Notes: generated by a model from the letters alone, not told the origin. A stretch of 55,690 bases of DNA from an uncultured Bacteroidia bacterium (GCA_902801625.1 CADCJI010000020.1:1-55690), one strand, 5' to 3'; positions 35,126-44,300 are shown, counted from the stretch's first letter. Program-made: numbers and translations.

Positions 35126-35708
35126 TTTCCTCGATTTCTTGCCCCGTTTCTCTTACTTCAGCAGACCAATCACCAACACCCAGCCATCCATGGAATACAC
35201 CCTTCTGGATGCCTATCACTACATCATTGGAGGCGTTTCTGAGTTGGCCACCGAAACCTGCCGCTCGTTGCCTGAAGACCGCCGCAAAGTCTTCAAGAAG
35301 ACCCATTTCGACTACTGCACTTTCTCAGGCATCTTCACAGGGCGCAACTCGGAAAACCTCGTTCGCCATTCCATGCTGTTCTGCTTCGACTTCGACCACC
35401 TTCAGGATGTCGAAGCCACCTTTGGCCAGCTCATCAACGACCGCTACTTTGAGACCATGCTGCTCTTCCGTAGTCCTTCAGGCGATGGCCTCAAATGGGT
35501 CGTGTCGATGGAGCAAAACTACTTGCGCCGTGAGAAGTATTTCCCCGATGACACACCAGCCAAATATCACCCCATCTTCTTCGAGGCTGTCAAACAATAC
35601 TTGTTTTCCACCTACCAGCTCGAAGCTGATGGCAAATGCAAAGATGTCGCCCGCGCCTGTTTCCTACCATACGACCCGCAGGCCTATATCAATCCCAAAC
35701 TGTCATGA
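35115..35708 (+). CDS. VirE N-terminal domain protein (BT4734-like)
   Basis: A 197-residue protein matching the BT4734/VirE_N type of domain common in Bacteroidota mobile elements. Visible segments are FSYFSRPITNTQP, a central HSMLFCFDFDHLQDVE with the acidic cluster of primase-like folds, and SGDGLKWVVSM. The ATG at 35115 lies within the end of the HTH gene; earlier codons in this frame are shadow. Its TGA overlaps the ATG of the DUF3987 gene. In many elements the two parts are fused, so they probably act together in replication initiation or priming. Confidence 0.82.
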   Translation: MSSDFLDFLPRFSYFSRPITNTQPSMEYTLLDAYHYIIGGVSELATETCRSLPEDRRKVFKKTHFDYCTFSGIFTGRNSENLVRHSMLFCFDFDHLQDVEATFGQLINDRYFETMLLFRSPSGDGLKWVVSMEQNYLRREKYFPDDTPAKYHPIFFEAVKQYLFSTYQLEADGKCKDVARACFLPYDPQAYINPKLS

Positions 35709-37522
35709 CCGCTCCGCTCAACATTTCCTCATCCTATTCCTCCGTCGAGGCCCTGACAGTCCTGATTGAACGGTCGGGCATCGACATCACCGCCGATTAT
35801 GGCGACTGGTGCAGCATCGGCTTCGCCCTCGCTTACGAGTTCGGTGCCGATGGTGAGCACTTTTTCCACAGAATTTCGGCTTTTTACCCCAATTATGACT
35901 ACAAAACAGCCTCAAAACAATACGCTTCTTGCGTCCGTCACAAGGTGCCGTCCGGCAAGGCTCCCGTCACCATCGCCACCCTCTTCCATATCGCTAAATC
36001 CCACGGAATCAACTTGCCAGCACCATCTTCCGATGGTCTTGGCTCGTTGCTCCGTCCTGACTCCATTGCGGGCTGTGCCCCGCAATCTCACCCATTTTCC
36101 TCACGAAATCCGAATGAGGAAATGAGGAATGAGGAAAACCCCGGGCTTGCGGACGGCTCGTCCGCACAACCCGTACCCCTTCCAACCTTCTCCCAGGCAG
36201 TCAAAAAAGACCTCCCCACCATCATGCAGCGCATCATCGCCGACTCGGTTTCGGATGTCGATGCCGACATCCTCATCCTCGGCTCTCTGACAGTCTTTTC
36301 GGCCTGCATCCCGAATGTCTATGGCATGTATGACTGTCGCGAAGTCTTCGCCAATCTCTTCCTCTTTGTCACGGCACGAGCATCGGCTGGCAAAGGACGG
36401 CTCTCTCTGTGCCGTCATCTCGCTGCGCCGTTGCATCAGGCGCTCCGCGACAAATACCGCAAGCAGCTGAAGAAGTTTGAAGCTGCCCAAGTGGCCTATG
36501 CCATCAACCGCAAAAACTCTCTTGAAGTGCCTCCCAAAGAACCGCCGTTCCTCACTTTGTTCGTCCCAGCCAACAGCACGGCCACTGTCGTCTATCAAAC
36601 CCTCGCCCAAAACAACGGTGTCGGCCTTCTGTTCGAGACAGAAGGCGACACCTTGGCCAACGCCTTCAATTCCGACCTTGGCAACTATTCTGACGGTTTC
36701 AGGAAAGCGTTTCACCACGAAACGATTTCCTATCTCCGCAAGAAAGATCATGAATACGTCGAGATTGTGAAGCCCAAATTCTCCGCTGTCCTGTCAGGCA
36801 CACCGCAGCAAATCTTCAATCTCATCCCTGATGCTGAAAACGGCTTGTTCAGCCGTTTCATCTTCTATGTCATGGAAACCGAACTGGTCTGGCACAACAT
36901 GTTTGCCTCCCATGGTGGTACCACCGCCGATGAGAAGTTCAAGGAAATTGGCCGCGACTTCTTCACCTTCCTGAAGAAGTTCCCCAAGCGGCCAGTCCAG
37001 TTCACTCTCAGCCTCTCCCAAATGGACCAGTTCAACGACTTCTTTGAAGCCACGCAGCTTCGCTTCGCTCAGCTGCTCGGCGACGAAATCGTGGCCACCG
37101 TTCGTCGCCTCGGCCTCATCCTCTTTCGCTTCGCGATGATCCTCAGCGTCCTTCGCCTCATCGATAAGGCACCAGGCAAAAGCCTGAAAGACATAAAGCG
37201 GCTGGTCTGCTCCGATGCCGACTTCGACACTGCCTTGGCCATGGTCAAAGTCCTGCTGCAGCACTCGGCAGCTGTCTTTCAGGCGCTGCCTCGCAACGCC
37301 AAGGCACCTGTCTTGAAAGGCCGTCAGGTTATCGCAGCCGAAACCCGCGAAAAGTTCCTGGCAGCATTGCCTGAAACTTTCGACCGCCCAACCTACCTCA
37401 ATACCGCCGCTTCGCTCAACATCACCGAGAAAACCGCTGAGCGATACCTACAATTCTTCATCAAGTCTGGCCAGTTGGCGCATCCCGCCAACGGCCAATA
37501 CCTCAAAACCAACGCACTATGA
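35705..37522 (+). CDS. PriCT-2/DUF3987 protein, replication-type
   Basis: A 605-residue protein. The N-terminal 110 residues look like a primase C-terminal PriCT_2 domain (DYGDWCSIGFALAYEFG, then YKTASKQYASC). The DUF3987 region (about residues 160-500) follows, with ILGSLTVFSACIPNVYGMYD and RASAGKGRLSL as a P-loop-like segment. It ends in a winged-helix-like tail (TYLNTAASLNITEKTAERYL). Such proteins pair with VirE_N proteins in Bacteroidota elements and probably act as helicase or primase. Residues 121-154 between the two domains come from three repeats (36065-36166). The ATG at 35705 overlaps the preceding stop; the earlier ATG at 35636 is a shadow. Confidence 0.82.
   Translation: MTAPLNISSSYSSVEALTVLIERSGIDITADYGDWCSIGFALAYEFGADGEHFFHRISAFYPNYDYKTASKQYASCVRHKVPSGKAPVTIATLFHIAKSHGINLPAPSSDGLGSLLRPDSIAGCAPQSHPFSSRNPNEEMRNEENPGLADGSSAQPVPLPTFSQAVKKDLPTIMQRIIADSVSDVDADILILGSLTVFSACIPNVYGMYDCREVFANLFLFVTARASAGKGRLSLCRHLAAPLHQALRDKYRKQLKKFEAAQVAYAINRKNSLEVPPKEPPFLTLFVPANSTATVVYQTLAQNNGVGLLFETEGDTLANAFNSDLGNYSDGFRKAFHHETISYLRKKDHEYVEIVKPKFSAVLSGTPQQIFNLIPDAENGLFSRFIFYVMETELVWHNMFASHGGTTADEKFKEIGRDFFTFLKKFPKRPVQFTLSLSQMDQFNDFFEATQLRFAQLLGDEIVATVRRLGLILFRFAMILSVLRLIDKAPGKSLKDIKRLVCSDADFDTALAMVKVLLQHSAAVFQALPRNAKAPVLKGRQVIAAETREKFLAALPETFDRPTYLNTAASLNITEKTAERYLQFFIKSGQLAHPANGQYLKTNAL
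36065..36166. repeat. Cluster of palindromic repeats inside the DUF3987 gene
   Basis: Three elements in a row: ATTGCGGG/CCCGCAAT (36065-36072, 36079-36086), a TTCCTCACGAAA...GAGGAAATGAGGAATGAGG unit (36097-36135, the inverse of the copies at 38121 and 38572), and GCGGACG/CGTCCGC (36149-36165). All are read through in frame. Confidence 0.7.
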
Positions 37523-37761
37523 ACTACACAATACAAATCGAAACCCACTCCATAAATGCCTATGCAGCCATCCATGCCATCATGATGAAATCCAATGTCG
37601 TCAAACGCCTTTGGCGTTTTTTCTGCTATTCAGCCACCATCAGAACGCGCAAAGGGCCTCAAACATACGAGGCCATCAAAACCGCTTTACAAAAAGCCGG
37701 CATCCGCGAGTCAGCCTACAAACTGACCATCGACCCACCAATCCCAACCCCGAAGGGGTGA
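37519..37761 (+). CDS. Small protein, paralogue of the next gene
   Basis: An 80-residue protein starting MNYTIQIETHSINAYAAIHA. The start overlaps the DUF3987 stop by 4 bases. It shares the pattern M-x-x-x-I-x-IET-x-x-x-AY-x-AI with the product of 37833-38081 and ends with a comparable AGIRESAYKLT segment. Its last codons and stop come from a repeat (37749-37793). Unknown function. Confidence 0.6.
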   Translation: MNYTIQIETHSINAYAAIHAIMMKSNVVKRLWRFFCYSATIRTRKGPQTYEAIKTALQKAGIRESAYKLTIDPPIPTPKG

Positions 37762-37793
37762 CACGACCACAACCAAGGGCGCAGCCCTTGGGC
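37749..37793. repeat. GCGACCC-type palindromic repeat, copy A
   Basis: Segment GACACGACCACAACC followed by the hairpin CCAAGGGC-GCA-GCCCTTGG (37773-37791). It overlaps the end of the preceding small gene. Related copies: 44909-44952 and 51272-51320. Confidence 0.65.
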
Positions 37794-37832
37794 ATCCACA
37801 TCAGTCACATCAGTCCTATAACTCCTATCACA

Positions 37833-38081
37833 ATGAAAGCAATCATCCACATCGAAACCTACACCAAAGCCGCCTACCGCGCCATCCGTCCTGCCGTGGT
37901 GGCCACAAACCTCGGCTTCTTTGGTGTGTGTGGCCTCACCATTTCGGCCACCATCAAACAATCCGATTACGCCTATCTCGTCGATGTCGTCAACCACGCC
38001 GCACAAAGCGCAGGTGTACACCGCACAGAGTACGCCATCATCAACCTGCAAAACATACTAAAACCACAAGGAAATGATTGA
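37833..38081 (+). CDS. Small protein, paralogue of the previous gene
   Basis: An 82-residue protein starting MKAIIHIETYTKAAYRAIRP, with a hydrophobic LGFFGVCGLTISATI stretch and an AGVHRTEYAIINLQNIL end. Tandem relative of 37519-37761, separated by a repeat. The ATG at 37833 is chosen because upstream codons lie in the repeat. Followed by a terminator, so it closes the 34515-38081 transcription unit. Unknown function. Confidence 0.6.
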   Translation: MKAIIHIETYTKAAYRAIRPAVVATNLGFFGVCGLTISATIKQSDYAYLVDVVNHAAQSAGVHRTEYAIINLQNILKPQGND

Positions 38082-38086
38082 AAAAT

Positions 38087-38120
38087 AGCCCCGCCATCTT
38101 GCGATGCGCGGGGCTTTTTT
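38087..38120 (+). terminator. Terminator of the replication gene cluster
   Basis: AGCCCCGC (38087-38094) pairs with GCGGGGCT (38108-38115), followed by seven T. Confidence 0.85.
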
Positions 38121-38160
38121 TCCTCATTTCCTCATTCCTCACTCACTTTTTTCGTGAGGA
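38121..38160. repeat. TTCCTCATT repeat, copy 1
   Basis: TCCTCATTTCCTCATTCCTC followed by ACTCACTTTTTTCGTGAGGAA. A second, nearly identical copy is at 38572-38622 and an inverted relative within the DUF3987 gene. Confidence 0.65.
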
Positions 38161-38162
38161 AA

Positions 38163-38522
38163 TCAGCTATTATCTGCCTCCAAATCCTCCAAATCAATCT
38201 GACACTGTGCTTCGCCATCCCTGACAACCCAACACACGGAGACAACCCTGCCTAAAGTATCAAAACACAATCCCTTCCATAATTGCTCCTTCGTTGGCTT
38301 GGGTTGCGTCTTTTGTTTTTCAGGATTTAAATACCATTCGGCCAACTCGCTTGGCAGATACTCCCAATAATCAAACAGGTCGTCGTTCTCTATGATGGCT
38401 TTCTTGACAGGATCCCAATCTGCCGTCACAATGTCCCCAATTCTTGGTGCGCATGGGAACTCTGCTTCAAGATGGTAACGGAAAGAACAGCATTGGTTCC
38501 TAATGAACATCTTAACTTTCAT
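38163..38522 (-). CDS. Hypothetical protein
   Basis: A 119-residue soluble acidic protein starting MKVKMFIRNQCCSFRYHLEA. Segments of note are PRIGDIVTADWDP and DYWEYLPSELAEWYL. No family recognised. The frame runs on to 38576, but the ATG at 38522 gives the better N-terminus. It is flanked on both sides by the TTCCTCATT repeats and is transcribed against the replication cluster. Confidence 0.55.
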   Translation of the reverse strand: MKVKMFIRNQCCSFRYHLEAEFPCAPRIGDIVTADWDPVKKAIIENDDLFDYWEYLPSELAEWYLNPEKQKTQPKPTKEQLWKGLCFDTLGRVVSVCWVVRDGEAQCQIDLEDLEADNS

Positions 38523-38571
38523 ATCGCTGATTTTTCGACAAAAATACAACAATTTCGGAATCCTCAAATTC

Positions 38572-38622
38572 CTCATTTCCTCATTTCCTCATTCCTCACT
38601 CACTTTTTTCGTGAGGAATTTC
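38572..38622. repeat. TTCCTCATT repeat, copy 2
   Basis: Three TTCCTCATTTCC-like units followed by ACTCACTTTTTTCGTGAGGAA. It supplies the last codons (SSRKK) and the stop of the minus-strand gene 38600-38812. Confidence 0.65.
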
Positions 38623-38812
38623 CCTGCAAACGGTCTATTTCAGCCATTATGTCGGCAGCTTCCTGATGAAGCCTTACAACCTCTTTCAGCGCGTCGGCTT
38701 GGCTTTGCAGGTCATCTTCATCCACATCATTAAGGCTATCCAAAAGCGATTGTGCAGCCTTCAATTTAGCCTTGATGTCTGCGTACCGCTGTTTTATGTC
38801 CTCCCTGGTCAT
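38600..38812 (-). CDS. Small coiled-coil protein
   Basis: A 70-residue protein, entirely helical and charged, with heptad spacing in IKAKLKAAQSLLDSL and LKEVVRLHQEAADIMAEID. Its final residues are encoded by the repeat at 38572-38622. No family recognised. Lies beside the folded region 38839-39005. Could be a small structural or regulatory partner; unknown. Confidence 0.55.
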   Translation of the reverse strand: MTREDIKQRYADIKAKLKAAQSLLDSLNDVDEDDLQSQADALKEVVRLHQEAADIMAEIDRLQGNSSRKK

Positions 38813-38838
38813 ATTGTGTGATTTTCAGCCCTCGCTCA

Positions 38839-39005
38839 GTCTCGCGCAAAGAAAGAGGCGTGAGACAATCCGCACCATTTCCAACGGGCTCTGGAAAACC
38901 ACTTGTAGAATGGATACGAAAAGCTCACGCCTGAAGGCGCAAGCTTCATCGTCCCGCTTCCTCTACAAGTGTTAGTTGAAATTTTCCAGATTTCGTTGGA
39001 AGGAA
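38839..39005. other. Strongly folded non-coding region (oriT, origin or ncRNA candidate)
   Basis: No gene fits in 38813-39132. First hairpin: GTCTCGCGC (38839-38847) with GCGTGAGAC (38858-38866). Second, a long interrupted stem: TTCCAACG/CGTTGGAA (38879-38886, 38994-39001), TCTGGAAAA/TTTTCCAGA (38890-38898, 38982-38990) and ACTTGTAGA/TCTACAAGT (38901-38909, 38962-38970). It is capped by AAGCT/AGCTT (38921-38925, 38942-38946) and CGCC-TGAA-GGCG (38928-38939). Every tier is perfectly complementary, so the structure is selected. The region lies between small divergent genes of a mobile element, so a transfer or replication origin, or a structured RNA, are the main options. The remaining bases to 39132 are AT-rich and unremarkable. 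Confidence 0.7.
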
Positions 39006-39132
39006 ACAGAGCGAAAAGCTCTATTATTTATGTCGTTTTAGGCTGCAAATATAGCCTTTTTTGGATTATTATCAATCGTCGATGCCGTATTTCCCTTTTC
39101 CTATTTCCTCAACATGTTTTCATAGAAAACAA

Positions 39133-39735
39133 TCACTCATCCATCGATTCTTCTGTTTCTCTCCCTTCAAGAAACAACCAATCAATATATTCTCCAATCC
39201 CCATATCATGCTCCATTGCTTGCTCTTTGATTCGGCTTACAGTGTCTTCTCTTAGGTTTAAATGACATCCCACTTTCCCCTTGGTATTGGGTGCATCTAT
39301 GATATCGTATGGTAGTGTGTTTCGCTGCACCAACACATCTGGAAAAAACTCTGAAAGCCATTTCCCTACATCTATTATCGCTTTTTCTGCAACTTCAGGG
39401 TCTGGCATTTCCCTTCCAGTAAGTGACCACACACTTTGTCCTTTGTTATACTGGCCTCGTCTGAACTCAACCCTAACTCCAGCACTAATATGATCAACGT
39501 AGCAATACTTTTTTGAAACACATGTTAGGTAAAAGTTTCTGTCTTCTGGTCGATAGATAACGGGCTTTATTTCTGTTTCAGTGATATATTCCCCTTCGTG
39601 CTTTTCAATAAAGCTTTTGTACTCTTCCGTTTTCTTTGCTAAATCAAGCACATAACTCTTTCGATGTGCTTTTACCGTTGTGACTACTTCATCTCCGCCA
39701 CTAAACTTGATGGTTACAGTATATTTACTTGACAT
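39133..39735 (-). CDS. Hypothetical protein with possible C-terminal ribbon-helix-helix
   Basis: A 200-residue protein. The first part is beta-rich (YTVTIKFSGGDEVVTTVKAH). The last 45 residues (GCHLNLREDTVSRIKEQAME, then YIDWLFLEGRE) have the strand-helix-helix pattern of RHH DNA-binding proteins, though this is only a pattern judgement. It lies between the folded region and the BREX operon and is transcribed away from BREX. It may regulate the element or the operon; no homologue recognised. Confidence 0.6.
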   Translation of the reverse strand: MSSKYTVTIKFSGGDEVVTTVKAHRKSYVLDLAKKTEEYKSFIEKHEGEYITETEIKPVIYRPEDRNFYLTCVSKKYCYVDHISAGVRVEFRRGQYNKGQSVWSLTGREMPDPEVAEKAIIDVGKWLSEFFPDVLVQRNTLPYDIIDAPNTKGKVGCHLNLREDTVSRIKEQAMEHDMGIGEYIDWLFLEGRETEESMDE

Positions 39736-39755
39736 TTCACTTGCTTTTTAATTGG

Positions 39756-39884
39756 TTATCTCGCTAAAACCCAAATCAGCAACCCCGCAACAATCGCCAA
39801 ACCCACAGCCAGCCAAACTATCGTCCGTTTTCGCTCGTTCAGCTTGTTGGCCATCCACGCCACTTTATTCTTCATGTTGGTCAT
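39756..39884 (-). CDS. Very small membrane protein
   Basis: A 42-residue frame starting MTNMKNKVAWMANKLNERKR followed by one hydrophobic helix (TIVWLAVGLAIVAGLLIWVL) and AR. A basic stretch before a clean 20-residue transmembrane helix is typical of real small membrane proteins. It is 20 bases upstream of the 39133-39735 gene on the same strand and probably cotranscribed. Role unknown. Confidence 0.5.
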   Translation of the reverse strand: MTNMKNKVAWMANKLNERKRTIVWLAVGLAIVAGLLIWVLAR

Positions 39885-39995
39885 CTCTTCCACGTCGCGC
39901 TTCTCTCGTTCGTTTCTTCGCTCATTTGTATCTGTTTACGCCCGCAAAAATACACTTTTTCCCAACAGCCAAATCCCAAAACTTACAACTCTCCA

Positions 39996-40023
39996 CAACT
40001 CTAAACTCTCAACTCTAAACTCT
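39996..40023. repeat. Tandem 14-base repeat
   Basis: CAACTCTAAACTCT twice in a row, with partial further copies on both sides, in the gap before brxA. I see no gene in 39885-40119; it holds this repeat and the brxA promoter box. Confidence 0.6.
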
Positions 40024-40084
40024 CAACTTACATCTTTTTACACCTATTTATAAAAATACCCCTCCAAATTCACCATTTTTTACA

Positions 40085-40092
40085 TAAATTTG
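40085..40092 (+). promoter_or_regulatory. -7 box of the BREX operon
   Basis: TAAATTTG, 28 bases before the brxA ATG. No clear -33 box, which may mean the promoter needs an activator. Confidence 0.5.
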
Positions 40093-40119
40093 CACCCTCT
40101 ATACCCAAACGCAATTTAG

Positions 40120-40752
40120 ATGAAAAACAATAGTCCTTACAGCGCGGCAATAACAGGATGCGGCTTCATGATCAACGAAATGACAGCCGTCCTGCCTCTC
40201 CTCATGAGCGACGATGCCGATACGCTGCTGAAAGATGAAATCATAAACAACAACCTTCTTAAAATCAATACTGAGACCACTCGTCGCCGTGCCGTCGCCG
40301 AGTTCGTCCGTCGCTATAAAGCTATGCCTGTCTCGTTCTGGAACGACTATTTGGCCATGTCCGAGGATGAGCAGCGCATCGCCATGTTTTTCGTAATACT
40401 CAAAACCTACCGCATTTGTTTCGATTTCCAAATCAACGTGGTGCTGAAGAACTGGCGTTCCGTCTCACAAACTGTCTCAAGGGCTGATTTGTTGATGTGC
40501 ATTGACGACATCGCCGCTCAGGATGCCTTTGTGGATAGCTGGTCTGAAAAGACCTATGTCAAAATCGCTGCCGCTTATATGGGCATCCTTCGTCATGCTG
40601 GCTTCGTCGAACGTGATGGCCACCAAATCAAGCGCGTCACCCTTCCGGCATCCAGCTGGCAATACTACCTTCGCATTGGTGAAGCCTGGTTCCTCGATGC
40701 TTGCCTGCTGCCACCCTATGAAATCGAATCCATCAAAAACGCTGCCCTATGA
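40120..40752 (+). CDS. brxA: BREX protein BrxA (DUF1819)
   Basis: A 210-residue DUF1819 protein, first gene of type 1 BREX operons. The N-terminus YSAAITGCGFMINEMTAVLP and the RRRAVAEFVRRYKAMP segment match the family. It is a small, helical, winged-helix-containing protein reported to bind DNA and needed for full defence in type 1 systems. The order brxA-brxB-brxC-pglX-pglZ-brxL that follows is the canonical one. Its TGA overlaps the brxB ATG (ATGA). Confidence 0.9.
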   Translation: MKNNSPYSAAITGCGFMINEMTAVLPLLMSDDADTLLKDEIINNNLLKINTETTRRRAVAEFVRRYKAMPVSFWNDYLAMSEDEQRIAMFFVILKTYRICFDFQINVVLKNWRSVSQTVSRADLLMCIDDIAAQDAFVDSWSEKTYVKIAAAYMGILRHAGFVERDGHQIKRVTLPASSWQYYLRIGEAWFLDACLLPPYEIESIKNAAL

Positions 40753-41351
40753 CACCAATGACCATCCCACAGCTTTGCGAAAAGCTCACTTCCGAGCCTT
40801 TCCAAAACCCGCGCAATATCGTCTACTACAACTATTATATTTTCCTTTATGACCCTGCCAAGGAATACGAAATCCGTCAGCAGATCCACGACATGAAGGA
40901 CAGCCTCAAACGGCCTGCCAACTTCATCGATATTCCAGCTTTAAACCTTTTCGATGAGTTCTGCCGTTTCCTCGATAAGCAGCCCTTTGGCAAGTTCGAC
41001 AGCTCCTATCTTCATTATATGCTGGAGAACGAAACGCCAGAATACTCTCGCATCCTCACCATCAAGGCAGGAAGTAAGGAGTTTATGAGTTATATCCAGC
41101 AACGCATCAACGAGGAAATCGACAAAGCGGATGAATACATTCATCCTTATGTCTTCATTTATGGCATCGGCTCCATGTACCCTTATCTCCGTGCCAATGA
41201 CTTCCTCACCAAATACGAGGGCTACAACGACCCCAGCCGCTACAAAATCATCCTGTTCTATCCAGGCTCCATCGATGGCAATTCTTACAGCCTCTTCAAT
41301 CGGCTGCACGACCAGCACGGCTATCGCTCTATCAACCTAATCAACAAGTGA
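40749..41351 (+). CDS. brxB: BREX protein BrxB (DUF1788)
   Basis: A 200-residue DUF1788 protein. Typical segments are YYNYYIFLYDPAKEYEIRQQ and FIYGIGSMYPYLRANDFL, and the C-terminal KIILFYPGSIDGNSYSLF. It is required for methylation and defence in characterised type 1 BREX, probably as a structural part of the complex. It is coupled to brxA by a 4-base overlap; brxC follows after 22 bases. Confidence 0.92.
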   Translation: MTPMTIPQLCEKLTSEPFQNPRNIVYYNYYIFLYDPAKEYEIRQQIHDMKDSLKRPANFIDIPALNLFDEFCRFLDKQPFGKFDSSYLHYMLENETPEYSRILTIKAGSKEFMSYIQQRINEEIDKADEYIHPYVFIYGIGSMYPYLRANDFLTKYEGYNDPSRYKIILFYPGSIDGNSYSLFNRLHDQHGYRSINLINK

Positions 41352-41373
41352 AATACAAAAACAACGTCGAGAT

Positions 41374-44300
41374 ATGAAACTTCAACAAATCTACAAGAAA
41401 GACATTACCCGTAATGTGAACCCAGCCGTTTATATGGAGGACATCAACCCTGAAACGGCTCGTGTCGAAATCAAGGAATATGTGTTCACCGACGACATCA
41501 TCAAGCAGATGTACGAGGTGCTTTCTGCCATCAAAGAGAAGAAATACAGTCAGGATGGCATTTGGGTGTCCGGCTATTTCGGCTCGGGTAAGTCTCACTT
41601 CCTGAAATATATCAGCTATTGCCTGCATAAGGACTACCAAAACGAAGCCTTGCAACGCCTCGAAGAGGAAACCGTCGCTCGCGACCCTCTGGAGCATCCC
41701 GAAAGCACCATCGGCATTGAGCCATCCGAAATACGCGACCTGTGCAACTGGTTCAAGGCCGCTGAGGTTGAGACGCTGCGCTTTAACCTGGGCAAACGCG
41801 CCAACGAAGACGAGGACGAACATCAAAAGGCCAAGTCCTTTGTGTCGCTCTTCTGGAACGCCTTCAATGGCCACCTTGGTTACAACCACTACAACATCCA
41901 CATGGCCATGCTCCTCGAACGACTCCTCGACAAGCGCGGAGTCTATGAGCAATTCAAGGAGAAAATCTCCGAAAAGACGGGCATGGATTGGCTCGAAGAG
42001 TCCGAAACCATCATCATCGCCTTGCCAAGCTTCATCGCCGAAACCGTCAAGGAACTGGCTCCCGATTTGAATGTGGATGACATCCTGGCCAACATCAAGG
42101 CCAATGGCCTAACCATTTCCGTCGATACCTTCGCCACCATGCTGAAAAACCACCTCGCCACCAAGTCCGACAACTACCGTTTGCTCTTCATCGCCGACGA
42201 GGTTTCCATGTTCATAGCCAACAACCAGCAGTTGCTCCTTCAGCTGCAGAGCATCGTGGAGGAAATGCACACCGCTTGTGGCGATAAGATTTGGGTCGCT
42301 TGCTCCGCTCAGCAGGAACTCACCGAAATCCTCGACAACTGCCAAATCAATAAGCAGAATCCCAACTATGGCCAAATCACTGGCCGTTTCCCTGTCAAAG
42401 TCTCTCTGAAGAGTACCAAGCTCGAATATATCACCCAGCAGCGCATCCTCGAAAAGGAAGCCAACGCTCAGGCCGAATTGGGTAGACTCTACGACGAAAA
42501 GCAGCTGGCCATCACCGAGCAGTTCAATTCACTGCCCAAGGGCTACAGCAAGTTTGCCGACCGTCAAAACTTCATCGACTTCTATCCCTTCGTTCCTTAC
42601 CAGTTTGCCTTGGTCACCAAGGTCTTCGACGCCTTCCAAAACAAGGAATTTATCGAAGTCGAAGTCAAGGGAAACCAGCGTTCCGTGCTTCGTGTCACTC
42701 ATGCCACGGCACAGAACACGAAAGACCAGCCTGTGGGCAGCTTCATCTCCTTCGACCAGTTCTATAAGCCGATGTTCGCGCAGCTCACCAACAAAGGCAC
42801 CAACGCCATTTCCAATGCCGAGAGCGTCATCCAAACTTATTCCGATACGGAGTTTGGCCTTCGCGTGGTGCGTGTTCTGTTTATGATCTGCAACCTCAAC
42901 GAGTCCGATAGGGCTGTGTTCGGTGCCACCGCTGCCAATGTCGTCACCCTGCTCATGCAGAATGTCGACACACAGAAGCAAGTCCTCGTCGATAAGGTCA
43001 ACGATGTCCTGAGCTATCTGGTCGACAATAATGTGCTTCAAGAAATCACTTCTCAAACCAAGGCCACCATCTATCAGTTCTACACCGACGATGAGCGTGA
43101 AGTCGTCACGGCCATCAAGCACCAGCAAATCGACAACAACTTTATGGCCACCATGCTCGAAGGCATCTTCCGTAAGTATTCTGGCATCAATCCGCGTGAA
43201 AACTATATGACGGGTAGCTTCAATATCGCGGCCAACATCATGAACAAGAATTTCTGGACCAACACCAACGCGCCTGTGTCCGTCGAGTTTGTCCTTGAAA
43301 ACAACTATCCTGATATGGCCAGCTTTATGTTCAACAATCCCAATAACAAACTCGTTTTCTTCTTGGCCGACCTTTACGCCGCCAACAAGAATCTGAAGAA
43401 CGAGTTCTATTGGTATTGCCAGGTGTCGAAATACCTCAGCGAAAACATGGCCAACTCAACCGAACGCGAAGCCACCAACAACCTCTTCCGCAACAAGTCC
43501 AACAACACCTTCCAGCAAACCATCCTTCCCATGTTCCACAAGATGTTCGACGATTGTCCTGTCATCAGTGGCCAACACGAAGTGATGATGGGTGCTGATA
43601 AAGGCGATAAGCGTTACAAGTTCGCTATCCAAAACCATTTCAGCAACATCTTTACCTACGCTTCTCTGGTCAACAGCCCTTCCGTGCCTCGCGATTCCAA
43701 GGCGCTCTATGCTCGCATCATCGCGCCCAAGAAAACCAACGAGTACGAAATGATGCCGCTATCACCAGCCGAAGAGGAAGTCAGCCGCTACCTCGACAAG
43801 CAAGGTGCCAACCCTGTTTCCATCAAGGATGTCGTCGAAAAATTCGCCGCCATCCCTTACGGCTGGAACGAAATCTGCACCATCTTCATCATGAATGAGC
43901 TGGTGCGCCGCAATCTCCGTTCCTTCTCTTATAAGAACACTCCCAATGCCGAGCGCGTCCTTGTGGCCGACAAAATCATGTCCAACAAGGCCGATTTCAC
44001 CATCTGCCCGGCTCAAACCATCCCTGCCGAGCTGGTCAACAGCTTCACCAAGGCGTGGAAATCGGTGTTCAATGATATGAATATCGATAACATGTCCGAC
44101 CCCGAAGAGCTGAAGCAATATGCTCAGGGCTTCATCAAAAATATCCTTGATGCCATCGACAACTTCTACAAGGAAAAGAACATTGGCACCAGCCCGTTCG
44201 CCAAGCACATCGATGCGGCTCAAAACTTGTTGAAGCCTTGGCACATGGAGCGCGACACTGCCACTTTCTTCAATGCGGTCATCAACCAAGAGGAAGAAGC

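Noticed and set aside
38839-39005. Retron ncRNA
   Set aside because: Long inverted arms would fit, but no reverse transcriptase is encoded nearby and the conserved retron features are not seen.
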